From: Xanthobacter dioxanivorans
GTDB taxonomy: Bacteria > Pseudomonadota > Alphaproteobacteria > Rhizobiales > Xanthobacteraceae
Reading direction: 5' to 3'
Assembly (NCBI RefSeq): GCF_016807805.1
Contig: NZ_CP063362.1
Coordinates: forward strand, 2,717,001-2,781,000
Length of the DNA: 64,000 nucleotides
Shown: one piece after another, positions 51,137-59,847 of the stretch
Layout of the letters: each line of letters starts with the position of its first letter
Position numbering within the stretch: the first letter of the stretch is position 1
Translations under genes and position numbers: made by a program
Notes under the pieces: generated by a model
Told to the model about the DNA's origin: nothing
Seen by the model: the letters and a program-made list of their open reading frames with translations, nothing else
Databases searched by the model: none

Positions 51137-52096
51137 TCAGGCCGGAGCTTCGCCCGTGGCCCAGCCCTCGGCCTTCATGCCGTGGGCGAGGGCGCGGATA
51201 TGGGCGTCGGTGGTGCCGCAGCAGCCCCCGAAGATCGTGAGCCCGTGCCGCCGCAGGCCCAGCATGGCGCGGGCGAACGCCTCCGGCGGGTCGCCCGCCA
51301 GCCGGTCGAGCCGGTTCAGCTCCTCCGCCGGCAGGTCGGCGGCATTGGCCTTCACCCCGGCGACGCGGTGATGGCCGGGCAGGGCCCCGGCGCCGGCCAC
51401 CTGGTCCACCCGCGCGGGATGGACGCAGCCGAGCAGGAAATGCCGCGGCGGCGGGGTCACCCCTTCATCCACCCGCGCCACGGCGTCGGCGAGGGCGGTC
51501 CCGTCGGGCATCCGGCCGGCCTCGTCCACCACCGGGGCGAGGGCGTAGGGCAGGGCGGTGGCGGCGCAGGCGCGGGCGACGCCCTCCAGCTCCGGCGCGC
51601 TGGCGAAGGTCGGCGCATAGAGCAGGTCCACCCCGAGGGCGGCGAGGGTGCGCGCCTGCGCCCCGTGATAGGCCTCCGCCTCCGCCGTATCCGGCGCGCC
51701 GGCCGGGTCGTAGCCGTCGCGGCGCGGGCCGATGACGCCGGCGATGAGCACGCGCCCTTCGAGGCCCAGTTCGGCCCGCAGCCCTGCAAGCAGCTCGAAG
51801 GCGGCGGCGTTGACGCAGGCGAGGTCGCCCGGCGCGCAAAAGCCCTGCCGCGCCAGGCCATCGGGATGCGCCCGCCAGGTCGGCGTGCCCACCTGCATGG
51901 GCAGGCCGCTCTCCGCGGCGATCTCCAGGTAGCCCCGATAGATCGAGGCGAGCGTGGCCCGGCCGGTGTCGGAGAAGAGATGGACGAAGGCGGCGAAATC
52001 CGGCGTCGGCAGGCCGAACTCGTAGATCAGGCGGGTCTCGATGGCACCGTCGGCAAGGAGCGGGCCGGACAGAAGCAACTCGGCGGATCCAGCCAC
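51137..52096 (-). CDS. Homocysteine S-methyltransferase family protein
   Basis: The 319-residue TIM-barrel protein has the zinc cysteines of the family: one in HFLLGCVHP and two in IFGGCCGTTDAHI near the C-terminus. N-terminal LLLSGPLLADGAIETRLIYE carries the usual DGA(x)ETxL motif. It transfers a methyl group, likely from S-methylmethionine or S-adenosylmethionine, to homocysteine. GTG 52096, with GGAG 6 nt upstream, is chosen because the frame before it lacks family similarity. It converges with the FAD protein gene. The organosulfur context fits methionine salvage. Confidence 0.85.
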   Translation of the reverse strand: MAGSAELLLSGPLLADGAIETRLIYEFGLPTPDFAAFVHLFSDTGRATLASIYRGYLEIAAESGLPMQVGTPTWRAHPDGLARQGFCAPGDLACVNAAAFELLAGLRAELGLEGRVLIAGVIGPRRDGYDPAGAPDTAEAEAYHGAQARTLAALGVDLLYAPTFASAPELEGVARACAATALPYALAPVVDEAGRMPDGTALADAVARVDEGVTPPPRHFLLGCVHPARVDQVAGAGALPGHHRVAGVKANAADLPAEELNRLDRLAGDPPEAFARAMLGLRRHGLTIFGGCCGTTDAHIRALAHGMKAEGWATGEAPA

Positions 52097-52185
52097 GGCG
52101 ATCTCCAGGTTCGGGCGCGGATGCAGGCAAGGCGGGCGCTCGCGCCGGCTCCGGCCGCGCCGCCGGCCGATGCCAGGTCCAGCCA

Positions 52186-52207
52186 GCGGCATATGACAAT
52201 ATGCCGC
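52186..52207. repeat. 9-bp inverted repeat upstream of the methyltransferase
   Basis: GCGGCATAT (52186-52194), loop GACA, ATATGCCGC (52199-52207) is a perfect dyad about 90 bp upstream of the methyltransferase start. It could be a regulator site or a hairpin in the mRNA leader. There is no T-tract, so it is not a terminator. Confidence 0.5.
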
Positions 52208-52412
52208 CCCATCCCGGCGCGGAAGCCGGGTCACCCCGCGAGTGCCGCAGGCAAGCGCATCGGCGGCGGACCGGGAGCGCTCCTTTCACATTTTCGCGAT
52301 GTCGATCTGCGGAGCCGTGTGGCGCAAAGGCCACCCCCGCAGTGCAGCATCGGTGGTAGACGGCTCTTGCAGTCGCGCTGCCGGCCGAGGTTCCGATCGA
52401 CACCGGCGGCGC

Positions 52413-52430
52413 GGCGTTAACCTTAACGCC
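52413..52430. repeat. 8-bp inverted repeat GGCGTTAA-CC-TTAACGCC
   Basis: A perfect 8+2+8 dyad lies about 100 bp upstream of the L,D-transpeptidase gene. It contains TTAACC, a CtrA half-site sequence, but the two TTAA blocks are 2 bp apart instead of 7, so a standard CtrA box is not met. Which gene it serves is unclear. Confidence 0.45.
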
Positions 52431-52531
52431 ACCTGATCACGATTGAATGCGCCAGACCGCGGGACGAAACCGTCGCCCCGTGCCGGGCGTTGATACGCGT
52501 CGGTAATCGTATCGTTCCGAGTGGACAGAAC

Positions 52532-53239
52532 ATGGCCCCGATGTTCCCGAAGGTGTTGTTTCCCAACGTGTTCAACAAGGCTGCCCGGGCGGCCGCCGCG
52601 TCTGACGGCCCCCTCGTCGCCCGGCGCCTGTTCGTCCTCGGCGCGCCGCTGGCGCTCGCGGCCTGCGTCACCAACGCCCCCCCGGCGCCGCTCGGCCGCG
52701 CGGCTTTGATGTACGGCCCGGTGGACGGCGAGCCCTTCCCGGTGGACGAGGTGGACCTCTCGGAGGTCGATCCGCGCTTCCTGCGCCAGGAAGTCCCGGC
52801 GCCGTCCGGCACTGCGCCTGGCACCATCGTCGTCGATATCAACGAGCGCTTCCTCTATCTCATCGGGCGCGACGGCAAGGCCATCCGCTATGGCGTCGGC
52901 GTCGGCAAGCAGGGCTATTCCTTCAAGGGCTGGGCCACCATCAAGCGCAAGGAAAAGTGGCCCCACTGGACGCCCACCGCCAACATGGTCCGCCTGCAGC
53001 CGGCCCGCTACGGGCCCGTCGCCGCCGGCCTGCCGGGCGGTGAGACCAACCCGCTCGGCCCGCGCGCCCTCTATCTGTATGACGGCGACCGCGACACCAT
53101 GTTCCGCATCCACGGCACCATCGAGCCGTGGAGCATCGGCCAGCAGGTGTCCTCCGGCTGCATCCGCCTGCTCAACCAGGACATCATCGACCTCTACGAG
53201 CGCGTGCCGCTGGGCACCCGGGTCTACGTGAAGGGCTGA
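52532..53239 (+). CDS. L,D-transpeptidase (YkuD), probable lipoprotein
   Basis: The 235-residue protein has a hydrophobic N-terminal region ending in the lipobox-like LALAAC (near residue 43), so it is probably exported and lipid-anchored. The YkuD domain (about 95-235) has the catalytic motif HGT, then SSGCIRLLNQD with the active Cys. It cross-links peptidoglycan through 3-3 bonds or attaches proteins. ATG 52532 has only a weak ribosome site. It stands alone between a divergent methyltransferase and hisS. Confidence 0.88.
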   Translation: MAPMFPKVLFPNVFNKAARAAAASDGPLVARRLFVLGAPLALAACVTNAPPAPLGRAALMYGPVDGEPFPVDEVDLSEVDPRFLRQEVPAPSGTAPGTIVVDINERFLYLIGRDGKAIRYGVGVGKQGYSFKGWATIKRKEKWPHWTPTANMVRLQPARYGPVAAGLPGGETNPLGPRALYLYDGDRDTMFRIHGTIEPWSIGQQVSSGCIRLLNQDIIDLYERVPLGTRVYVKG

Positions 53240-53407
53240 GGTCACGGGGGCGGGGTGCCCCCGGCACGGCCGAGGTTTCTCCTCGTCCGCCCGGCGGCCG
53301 AGGGGGGCCGAGAGGGCAGCCGCCGCGGCCCTCATCCTTGCCGTTGCCGCCCCCGTCCTCTAAGACGCGCCATTCCATTTCAGACCGAAACGGGCGCACA
53401 CATTTCC

Positions 53408-54937
53408 ATGGCGAAAGACTTCAAGCCGAAGGCGCGGCTTCCCCGCGGCCTTGCCGATCGCACCGGCGCGGAGCTTTCCGCCACCCGCGCCATGCTGGAG
53501 AAGATCCGCGCCGTCTACGAGCTCTACGGCTTCGAGGCGCTGGAGACCCCGGCGTTCGAATATACCGATGCGCTGGGCAAGTTCCTGCCCGACCTGGACC
53601 GGCCCAACGAGGGCGTCTTCTCCTTCCAGGACGACGATGAGCAGTGGCTGTCCCTGCGCTACGACCTGACGGCGCCCCTCGCCCGCTACGTCGCCGAGCA
53701 TTTCGACGCCTTGCCCAAGCCCTACCGCTCGTATCGGGCGGGCACCGTGTTCCGCAACGAGAAGCCCGGCCCCGGCCGCTTCCGCCAGTTCATGCAGTTC
53801 GACGCCGACACGGTGGGCGCCCCTTCGGTGGCCGCCGACGCGGAGATCTGCATGATGGCGGCCGACACGCTGGAGGCGGTGGGAGTACCGCGCGGCTCCT
53901 ATGTGATCCGCGTCAACAACCGCAAGGTTCTGGACGGGGTGATGGAGGCCATCGGCCTCGGCGGCGAGGAGAATTTCGGCCGTCGCCTCACCGTGCTGCG
54001 GGCCGTCGACAAGTTCGACAAGTTCGGGGTGGAGGGCGTCGCGCTCCTGCTCGGGGCCGGCCGGCGCGACGAGAGCGGTGATTTCACCAAGGGGGCGGGG
54101 CTGGATCCGCGCCAGAGCGCGGTGGTGCTGGCCATGCTCACCGGCGCGGGTCTCACCGCCGACGCCGACGGGGTGCGGGTGGAGCTCGACGGCGACGTGG
54201 AGCTGGCGGCGGCGCTCGTCTCCAACGCCGCCTTCCTCGAAGGCATGGCGGAGCTGCGCGACATCGCCGCCCTGGTCGCGGCCGCCGGCTACCAAGACCG
54301 GGTGAGGATCGACCCATCCGTGGTGCGCGGCCTCGAATATTACACCGGCCCGGTCTACGAGGCCGAATTGACGTTTGAAATCAAGGATGAGGACGGCCGC
54401 CCGGTGCGCTTCGGCTCGGTGGCGGGCGGCGGCCGGTATGATGGCCTGGTGGCCCGCTTCCGCGGCGAGAAGGTGCCGGCCACCGGCTTCTCCATCGGGG
54501 TCTCGCGCCTGCTGGCTGCGCTGGCCTTCCTCGGCAAGATGGATGCCGAGGCGGAGCTGGGTCCGGTGGTGGTGCTGGCCATGGACAAGGAGCCCGCCCG
54601 CATCGCCGACTACATGAAGATGGTGGCGGACCTGCGCGCCAACGGCATCCGGGCCGAGATGTATCTCGGCGGCGCCGGCATGAAGGCGCAGATGAAATAC
54701 GCCGACAAGCGTGGGGCGCCGGCGGTCATCATCCAGGGGTCCAACGAGAAGCTCGCCGGCGAGGTGCAGATCAAGGATCTGGTGGAGGGGGCGAAGATCG
54801 CGGCCTCCATCGCCGACAATGCGGAATACCGCGCCGCCCGCCCGGCCCAGTTCGCGGTGAAGGAAGAAGATCTGGTCGCCGCCATTCGCGACGTTCTGGA
54901 GCGCCGCGCCGTCCCGACCCTCGGGCTCGCGGACTGA
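53408..54937 (+). CDS. hisS: Histidyl-tRNA synthetase
   Basis: The 509-residue class II synthetase begins [19 protein letters not shown]. It has motif 2 ([26 protein letters not shown]), the His-specific loop [16 protein letters not shown] near 310, motif 3 ([14 protein letters not shown]) and an anticodon-binding domain (about 390-480). The long alphaproteobacterial form is typical of Hyphomicrobiales. HisZ is a less likely reading because the HisA loop and the anticodon domain are complete. ATG 53408 follows a 168-bp gap after the transpeptidase. Confidence 0.92.
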   Translation: MAKDFKPKARLPRGLADRTGAELSATRAMLEKIRAVYELYGFEALETPAFEYTDALGKFLPDLDRPNEGVFSFQDDDEQWLSLRYDLTAPLARYVAEHFDALPKPYRSYRAGTVFRNEKPGPGRFRQFMQFDADTVGAPSVAADAEICMMAADTLEAVGVPRGSYVIRVNNRKVLDGVMEAIGLGGEENFGRRLTVLRAVDKFDKFGVEGVALLLGAGRRDESGDFTKGAGLDPRQSAVVLAMLTGAGLTADADGVRVELDGDVELAAALVSNAAFLEGMAELRDIAALVAAAGYQDRVRIDPSVVRGLEYYTGPVYEAELTFEIKDEDGRPVRFGSVAGGGRYDGLVARFRGEKVPATGFSIGVSRLLAALAFLGKMDAEAELGPVVVLAMDKEPARIADYMKMVADLRANGIRAEMYLGGAGMKAQMKYADKRGAPAVIIQGSNEKLAGEVQIKDLVEGAKIAASIADNAEYRAARPAQFAVKEEDLVAAIRDVLERRAVPTLGLAD

Positions 54938-55032
54938 CGGGCGACTTTCCGCCTCTCGTTGCCGAGCGGCATGCGCCCGGCACGCCCCCGGAGACCATCC
55001 GGACAGCGATCCCGATCCCGTTGGCCACAGGC

Positions 55033-55065
55033 CCGTCATGCCCGGGACAAGCCCGGCCATGACGG
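55033..55065. repeat. REP-like palindrome between hisS and gcrA
   Basis: CCGTCATG-CCCGGG-ACAA-G-CCCGG-C-CATGACGG is a 33-bp imperfect palindrome with perfect 8-bp ends (55033-55040 and 55058-55065). Elements of this sequence type (CGTCATGCCCGGGC...) are, from memory, dispersed in Bradyrhizobium and Xanthobacteraceae genomes. It lies between two convergent genes and may act as a terminator hairpin. Confidence 0.6.
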
Positions 55066-55119
55066 CGGGATGGCCATGACCCCGTATCGACCCTGCGTCG
55101 ACCCTTTCCCGACCGCCTC

Positions 55120-55635
55120 TCAGAGATAAGCGAGGCGCCGGTCGCGCCGGCGGTCCTGCACCGGCTGGTAGGCGATGCGGGCGTGGGCCGCGCAATAGGG
55201 CATGCCCGGATTGCTCTTGCCGCCGCAGAAATGGAACGAGTCCGTGCCCGGCTCGCCCAGAGGCCAGCGGCAGGTGGATTCCGTCAGGTTCATGATGGTG
55301 CAGCGCTGCGCCATGGGCAGCACGTTGTCCGTCACCTGGGGGGCGGGCGCCGGTGCCTCTTCCGGTGCCTCCTCCAGGTCCTGCGCCAGCGCCGTGTTGC
55401 CGATGGTGGCGGGCCGCTGCGGGCGCGCCTCCTGCCCCTCGGGCCGGCCGGTCTTGGCGCGGGGGCGGGTCGGCGCGGGGGCGGTCTTGGCCCGTCCGGA
55501 CAGGCCGAGCCGGTGCACCTTGCCGATCACCGCATTGCGGGTGACCTCGCCGAGCTCACTTGCAATCTGGCTCGCGGAGAGGCCTTCGCTCCAGAGCTTC
55601 TTCAAGAGTTCGACGCGCTCGTCGTTCCAGCTCAT
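55120..55635 (-). CDS. gcrA: GcrA family cell cycle regulator
   Basis: The 171-residue protein starts MSWNDERVELLKKLWSEGLS, the GcrA N-terminal DNA-binding helix-turn-helix (IASELGEVTRNAVIGKVHRLGL). A Pro/Ala-rich linker follows. The C-terminal sigma70-interacting part has the conserved Cys/His pattern CTIMNLTESTCRWPLG, then FHFCGG and PYCAAHARIAY. GcrA binds sigma70 and activates promoters carrying methylated GANTC. ATG 55635 has GGAG upstream; 13 further codons exist in frame but lie before this ribosome site. Confidence 0.93.
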   Translation of the reverse strand: MSWNDERVELLKKLWSEGLSASQIASELGEVTRNAVIGKVHRLGLSGRAKTAPAPTRPRAKTGRPEGQEARPQRPATIGNTALAQDLEEAPEEAPAPAPQVTDNVLPMAQRCTIMNLTESTCRWPLGEPGTDSFHFCGGKSNPGMPYCAAHARIAYQPVQDRRRDRRLAYL

Positions 55636-56003
55636 CGCTCTTTCTCCATTTGCCGCATCTGATGCCGCCGACACCGGTTTCCTACCGGCGCCGGGCGGTC
55701 GCCTCGCCGTCGCCGTGGCGTGATCCGGAGCCGCCGGGCCGCACCCGCCGTGCCGAATGCCGAAGCAACGCGATACAAGGGGCCGGGCTCCGCACGCGCT
55801 CTACGCGGATGGTGCTCGCCGCCGGACTCCCCCAACGCTCCCGCACGCTCCATGCGCGCGGGTGGGGCCCGGCTCAAGTCCCTGGAAATCGTCCCTGACG
55901 TCTCTGGAGCACGACATGTCGTGGCTCACGAGGTAGAACCTACAATATGGCTGGTGCGCAATATAGAGTCGCCGACGGCGTCAAGGCCGTTTTCCCCAGC
56001 TCC

Positions 56004-56018
56004 TTAAGGCTTCGTTAA
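56004..56018. promoter_or_regulatory. CtrA-type box TTAA-N7-TTAA
   Basis: TTAAGGCTTCGTTAA fits the CtrA consensus TTAA-N7-TTAA exactly. In Caulobacter CtrA represses gcrA, so a box in the gcrA upstream region has a clear rationale. It is however about 370 bp from the gcrA start, and no gcrA promoter was pinned down beside it. Confidence 0.5.
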
Positions 56019-56081
56019 AACCACGCCGCCGTGTCGGCCGCTGCGCGCGGGCGGATGCCGCGGTCGAAAGCGGCGCATCAG

Positions 56082-56109
56082 TTGACCTCGGGCGCGTGAT
56101 CATTAGAAT
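56082..56109 (+). promoter_or_regulatory. argD promoter with GANTC site over the -10
   Basis: TTGACC (56082-56087), 16 bp, then TAGAAT (56104-56109) is a good sigma70 pair, five of six matches in each box. GAATC (56106-56110) overlaps the -10, so CcrM methylation and GcrA could affect it. Expected transcription start is near 56116, immediately before a terminator. Confidence 0.55.
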
Positions 56110-56119
56110 CCCGGCGTCG

Positions 56120-56147
56120 GGCCGCCCCCGCTTGGGCGGCCTTTTTT
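56120..56147 (+). terminator. Intrinsic terminator in the argD leader
   Basis: GGCCGCCC (56120-56127), 6-base loop, GGGCGGCC (56134-56141), then six T (56142-56147) is a classic intrinsic terminator, oriented on plus, about 100 bp before the argD start. No plus-strand gene ends upstream of it. It therefore lies inside the argD leader if transcription starts near 56116, or it ends a short untranslated transcript. Confidence 0.7.
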
Positions 56148-56245
56148 AGTTTGCGGCGCAGGTCCCCATTCGGGGCCGGTGTCGCGTTTCGTTCGTCAAC
56201 CCGTGTCACCTCGAAGGGCAGGCATACCCTTTCAGGAGGAATATC

Positions 56246-57454
56246 GTGATTACCGCCGTTCTGCCGACCTATGCGCGCATCGACCTCGAATTCGAGCGGG
56301 GAGAGGGCTGCTGGCTCGTCACGACGGACGGGCGACGTTTCCTCGACTTCACCGGCGGCATCGCCGTGAACGTGCTGGGCCATGCCCACCCCTATCTCGC
56401 CGAGGCGCTGTCCGAGCAGGCGAAGAAGCTGTGGCACACCTCGAACCTGTTCCGCATTCCCGGCGGCGAGCGCCTCGCCGAGCGGCTGAAGGCCGTCACG
56501 TTCGCCGACACCATGTTCTTCACCAATTCCGGTGCGGAAGCGCTGGAATGCGCCATCAAGATGGCCCGCAAATACCAGTATGTGAGCGGCCATCCGGAGA
56601 AGAACCGCATCATCACCTTCGAGGGCGCCTTCCACGGCCGCACGCTGGCGACCATCGCCGCCGGCGGCAACGCCAAGTACCTGGAGGGGTTCGGTCCGGA
56701 AATGCCCGGCTTCGACCAGGTGCCGTTCGGCGACCTCGACGCGGTCAAGGCGGCGATCACGCCGCAGACCGGCGCCATCCTGGTGGAGCCGGTGCAGGGC
56801 GAAGGCGGCGTGCGGGTGCCGCCGTCCGGCTTCCTCAAGGGCCTGCGCGCGCTCTGTGACGACAAGGGCCTGCTGCTGGTGCTCGACGAGGTGCAGTCCG
56901 GCGTGGGCCGCACCGGCAAGCTGTTCGCCCACGAATGGGTCGGCATCACACCGGACATCATGGCAGTGGCCAAGGGCATCGGCGGCGGCTTCCCCATGGG
57001 CGCCTGCCTCGCCACCGAGGACGCGGCCAAGGGCATGACGCTTGGCACCCACGGCTCCACCTATGGCGGCAACCCGCTGGCCATGGCGGTGGGCAATGCG
57101 GTGCTCGACATCGTGCTCGAGGACGGCTTCCTCGATCATGTGAACGCCATGTCCACCCGCCTTCTCCAGCGCCTCGCCGAGATCAAGGACCGCCATCCGG
57201 CGGTGGTCGCCGACGTGCGCGGCCAGGGGCTCCTGCTCGGCATCAAGGCCCACGTGCCGGCGGGCGACCTGATCGCGGCCCTGCGCGAGGAGGGGATGCT
57301 CGCGCCCGGAGCCAGCGACAACGTGGTGCGGCTCCTGCCGCCGCTCATCGTGAGCGAGGAAGACGTGGGCATCGCCGTGGAGAAGATCGAAGCCGCCTGC
57401 CGGCGCATCGAGGAGGGCCTCGTCGCCGCTCCGGTGAAGGGGGCGGCGGAATGA
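56246..57454 (+). CDS. argD: Acetylornithine aminotransferase
   Basis: The 402-residue class III PLP aminotransferase has [42 protein letters not shown] and the PLP lysine in [15 protein letters not shown]. It makes N-acetylornithine in arginine synthesis. The start is GTG 56246 with AGGAGGA 5 nt upstream. It overlaps argF by 4 bp, which settles the role as ArgD rather than GABA or ornithine transaminase. Confidence 0.93.
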   Translation: MITAVLPTYARIDLEFERGEGCWLVTTDGRRFLDFTGGIAVNVLGHAHPYLAEALSEQAKKLWHTSNLFRIPGGERLAERLKAVTFADTMFFTNSGAEALECAIKMARKYQYVSGHPEKNRIITFEGAFHGRTLATIAAGGNAKYLEGFGPEMPGFDQVPFGDLDAVKAAITPQTGAILVEPVQGEGGVRVPPSGFLKGLRALCDDKGLLLVLDEVQSGVGRTGKLFAHEWVGITPDIMAVAKGIGGGFPMGACLATEDAAKGMTLGTHGSTYGGNPLAMAVGNAVLDIVLEDGFLDHVNAMSTRLLQRLAEIKDRHPAVVADVRGQGLLLGIKAHVPAGDLIAALREEGMLAPGASDNVVRLLPPLIVSEEDVGIAVEKIEAACRRIEEGLVAAPVKGAAE

Positions 57455-58380
57455 AGGGGAACGGCGTGCGCCACTTTCTCGACTTGTCCGAGATCCCGGC
57501 CGAAGAACTGCGCCGGGTTCTGGATTTTTCCAAGGACCTCAAGGCCCGGCGCAAGGCCGGCGAGGTGGACCGGCCGCTCGCCGGCAAGACGCTGGCCATG
57601 GTGTTCGACAAGCCATCCACGCGCACCCGCGTGTCGTTCGACCTCGCCATGCGGCAGCTGGGCGGGGAGACCATCATGCTCACCGGCCAGGAGATGCAGC
57701 TCGGGCGCGGCGAGACCATCGCCGACACCGCCCGTGTCCTCTCGCGCTTCGTCGATGCCATCATGATCCGCATCCTGGACCATGACGACCTCACCGAGCT
57801 CGCCCACTACGCCACCGTGCCGGTGATCAACGGGCTGACGCGCATCTCCCATCCCTGCCAGGTGATGGCGGACGTGCTGACCTTCGAGGAGCACAAGGGA
57901 TCGATCCAGGGCCGCTCCGTGGCCTGGACCGGGGATGCCAACAACGTGCTCGCCTCCTGGGTGCATGCGGCCCAGCGCTTCGATTTCTCCATGCGGGTCG
58001 CGACCCCGAAGGAGCTGGCGCCGCGCCAGGCGCTGAAGGACTTCGTCAAGCGCACCAAGGCGAAGGTGAAGTTCATGCGCGACCCGGAGGAGGCGGTGGA
58101 TGGCGTCGACTGCATCATCACCGACACCTGGGTCTCCATGGGTGACAAGGAGGCGGAGCGCCGCCACAATTTGCTGAAGCCCTACCAGGTGAACGCCGCC
58201 CTCATGGCCCGCGCCGACAAAGACGCCATCTTCATGCACTGCCTTCCCGCCCACCGGGGCGAGGAGGTGACCGACGAGGTGATGGACGGGCCGCAATCGG
58301 TGGTGTTCGACGAGGCCGAGAACCGGCTGCATGCCCAGAAGGGCATCCTCGCCTGGTGCTTCAACGCCGCCGGGGCGTGA
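57451..58380 (+). CDS. argF: Ornithine carbamoyltransferase
   Basis: The 309-residue enzyme has the carbamoyl-phosphate motif [11 protein letters not shown] near 53, ISHPCQ near 133, and the ornithine motif [11 protein letters not shown] near 260. It makes citrulline from ornithine. ATG 57451 overlaps the argD stop (ATGA). A 9-bp hairpin follows its stop. The order argD-argF-hslO is common in Hyphomicrobiales. Confidence 0.95.
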   Translation: MKGNGVRHFLDLSEIPAEELRRVLDFSKDLKARRKAGEVDRPLAGKTLAMVFDKPSTRTRVSFDLAMRQLGGETIMLTGQEMQLGRGETIADTARVLSRFVDAIMIRILDHDDLTELAHYATVPVINGLTRISHPCQVMADVLTFEEHKGSIQGRSVAWTGDANNVLASWVHAAQRFDFSMRVATPKELAPRQALKDFVKRTKAKVKFMRDPEEAVDGVDCIITDTWVSMGDKEAERRHNLLKPYQVNAALMARADKDAIFMHCLPAHRGEEVTDEVMDGPQSVVFDEAENRLHAQKGILAWCFNAAGA

Positions 58381-58385
58381 GGCGG

Positions 58386-58410
58386 TCCCGGCGGGTCGCA
58401 TCCGCCGGGA
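58386..58410. terminator. Hairpin after argF
   Basis: TCCCGGCGG (58386-58394) and CCGCCGGGA (58402-58410) form a perfect 9-bp stem with a 7-base loop, 5 bp after the argF stop. There is no T-tract, so termination would be Rho-assisted or partial. Confidence 0.5.
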
Positions 58411-58574
58411 AGCATCGGGCGAAGGCGGGCCGGGTTGAAACAAGCCGGACCGTGTATATGTCTGTGGCCTCAGGACAGGTCCCGGGGGAAGGTGGTGCCC
58501 ATGCGCCCCGCTCCCGCGGTTCCTGTCACCTTGGCCCGGGCGGATCGCCCGGCCGATCGTTCCGAGGAGAGCCT

Positions 58575-59588
58575 ATGAGCGGCGAGACAGCCCGCGGCAC
58601 GAAGCGGCCGGCGGCCGGGGCGGCGGCGCAGGACGACATCGTCACCGCCTTCCAGGTGGATGCCCTGGACCTGCGCGGGCGCACGGTGCGGCTGGGGTCG
58701 ACCCTTGACGCCGTGCTCGCGCATCACGATTACCCGGCGTCGGTGAAGCGCGTGGTGGGCGAGGCGGTGACCCTCGCCGTGCTGCTCGGCTCGTCGCTGA
58801 AGTTCGACGGCCGCTTCATCCTGCAGACGCAGACCGACGGTCCGGTGGACATGGTGGTGGCCGACTTCGTCAGCCCCGACAAGATCCGCGCCTATGCCCG
58901 CTTCGACGCCGAGCGCCTCGCCGAGGCCGAGCGGCGCAACGAGACCTCTCCGGCGGCGCTGCTCGGGCGTGGGCACCTCGCCATGACCATCGACCAGGGC
59001 ATTTCCACCAACCGCTACCAGGGGGTGGTGGCGCTGGACGGGACCGGGCTGGAGGCGGCGGCGCACGAATATTTCCAGCAGTCGGAGCAGATCCCGACCC
59101 GCGTGCGCCTCGCCGTGGGCGAGGAGATGAAGGCCGGCGGCGCCGCCTCCAGCTGGCGCGCGGGCGGTCTGCTCGCCCAGTTCCTGCCGCAGGATGCCTC
59201 CCGCTCCCGCATGGCGGACCTCGGGCCGGGCGATGCACCCGAGGGCATGGCGACCCACGCCACGGATGAGGACGACGCCTGGGTGGAGGCGCGCTCCCTG
59301 GTGGGCACGCTGGAGGACGTGGAGCTGATCGACCGCGAGCTTTCCAGCGAGCGGCTGCTCTTCCGCCTGTTCCACGAGCGCGGGGTGCGGGTGTTCGATC
59401 CGCTGGCGATGATGGCGCACTGCTCCTGCTCGCGTGAGCGGGTGTCGGGCGTGCTCGCCGCCTTCTCGGGCGAGGACCGGCGCGGCATGATCCAGGACGA
59501 CGGCAAGGTCAGCGTCACCTGCGAGTTCTGCGGCCGCACTTACAAGTTCAGCGCCGAGGAAATCCTGGGCGGGCGCACGGACGGCTGA
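58575..59588 (+). CDS. hslO: Hsp33 redox-regulated chaperone
   Basis: The 337-residue protein has the Hsp33 core (VTLAVLLGSSLKFDGRFILQTQ, then GRGHLAMTIDQG). At the C-terminus it has the zinc-binding redox switch MAHCSCSRERV, then VTCEFCGRTYKFS (CxC and CxxC). Oxidation releases zinc and activates holdase activity. ATG 58575 follows GAGGAGAG. A TTGAAA at 58435 with TATATG at 58455 lies upstream, but the 14-bp spacing makes it a doubtful promoter. Confidence 0.94.
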   Translation: MSGETARGTKRPAAGAAAQDDIVTAFQVDALDLRGRTVRLGSTLDAVLAHHDYPASVKRVVGEAVTLAVLLGSSLKFDGRFILQTQTDGPVDMVVADFVSPDKIRAYARFDAERLAEAERRNETSPAALLGRGHLAMTIDQGISTNRYQGVVALDGTGLEAAAHEYFQQSEQIPTRVRLAVGEEMKAGGAASSWRAGGLLAQFLPQDASRSRMADLGPGDAPEGMATHATDEDDAWVEARSLVGTLEDVELIDRELSSERLLFRLFHERGVRVFDPLAMMAHCSCSRERVSGVLAAFSGEDRRGMIQDDGKVSVTCEFCGRTYKFSAEEILGGRTDG

Positions 59589-59847
59589 AGGCCCGGCATC
59601 TCCGCGGCTGCCCGGCGGTGGGGATGGATTCGAGACGGATACCCCTGTCCCGCGGCAGGCCGTGGTTTTCGCACCGGCCTGCCCGGCTGACATTTCCTTA
59701 TGGAATGCAACCCCTTGCCGTGCACCGAAGAGGCGCGGGTCCGGCTCCGGGGTATGTGGCGAGGCACACTGTCCGTGATCGCAAATCCTCGTGCGGCCGT
59801 ATGGCTGCAAAATGAAGCACGATTGCTTTCGAAAGCGAGAGTGCCTC

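Larger units (their letters stand above)
52097..52531. other. Intergenic region with two perfect dyads (435 bp)
   Basis: This divergent gap precedes the methyltransferase (minus) and the L,D-transpeptidase (plus). It holds inverted repeats at 52186-52207 and 52413-52430. I looked for SAM or SAH riboswitch features on the minus strand and could not identify one. No coding frame here is credible. Confidence 0.5.
55636..56245. other. Divergent gcrA-argD regulatory region (610 bp)
   Basis: No gene is visible. The region holds three GANTC sites (55825, 55976, 56106), about the number expected by chance. It also has a 14-bp palindrome CACGACATGTCGTG (55910-55923), a TTAA-N7-TTAA CtrA-type box (56004-56018), a promoter-like pair for argD (56082-56109) and an intrinsic terminator (56120-56147). 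The last three are listed separately. Confidence 0.6.

Noticed and set aside
52097..52531. Possible SAM or SAH riboswitch before the homocysteine methyltransferase
   Set aside because: GC-rich dyads are present, but no conserved riboswitch core could be matched by eye. A covariance-model search would be needed to revive the idea.
58435..58460. Heat-shock-like promoter TTGAAA ... TATATG before hslO
   Set aside because: Spacing of 14 bp and a poor -10 fit neither sigma70 nor the alphaproteobacterial sigma32 consensus well.
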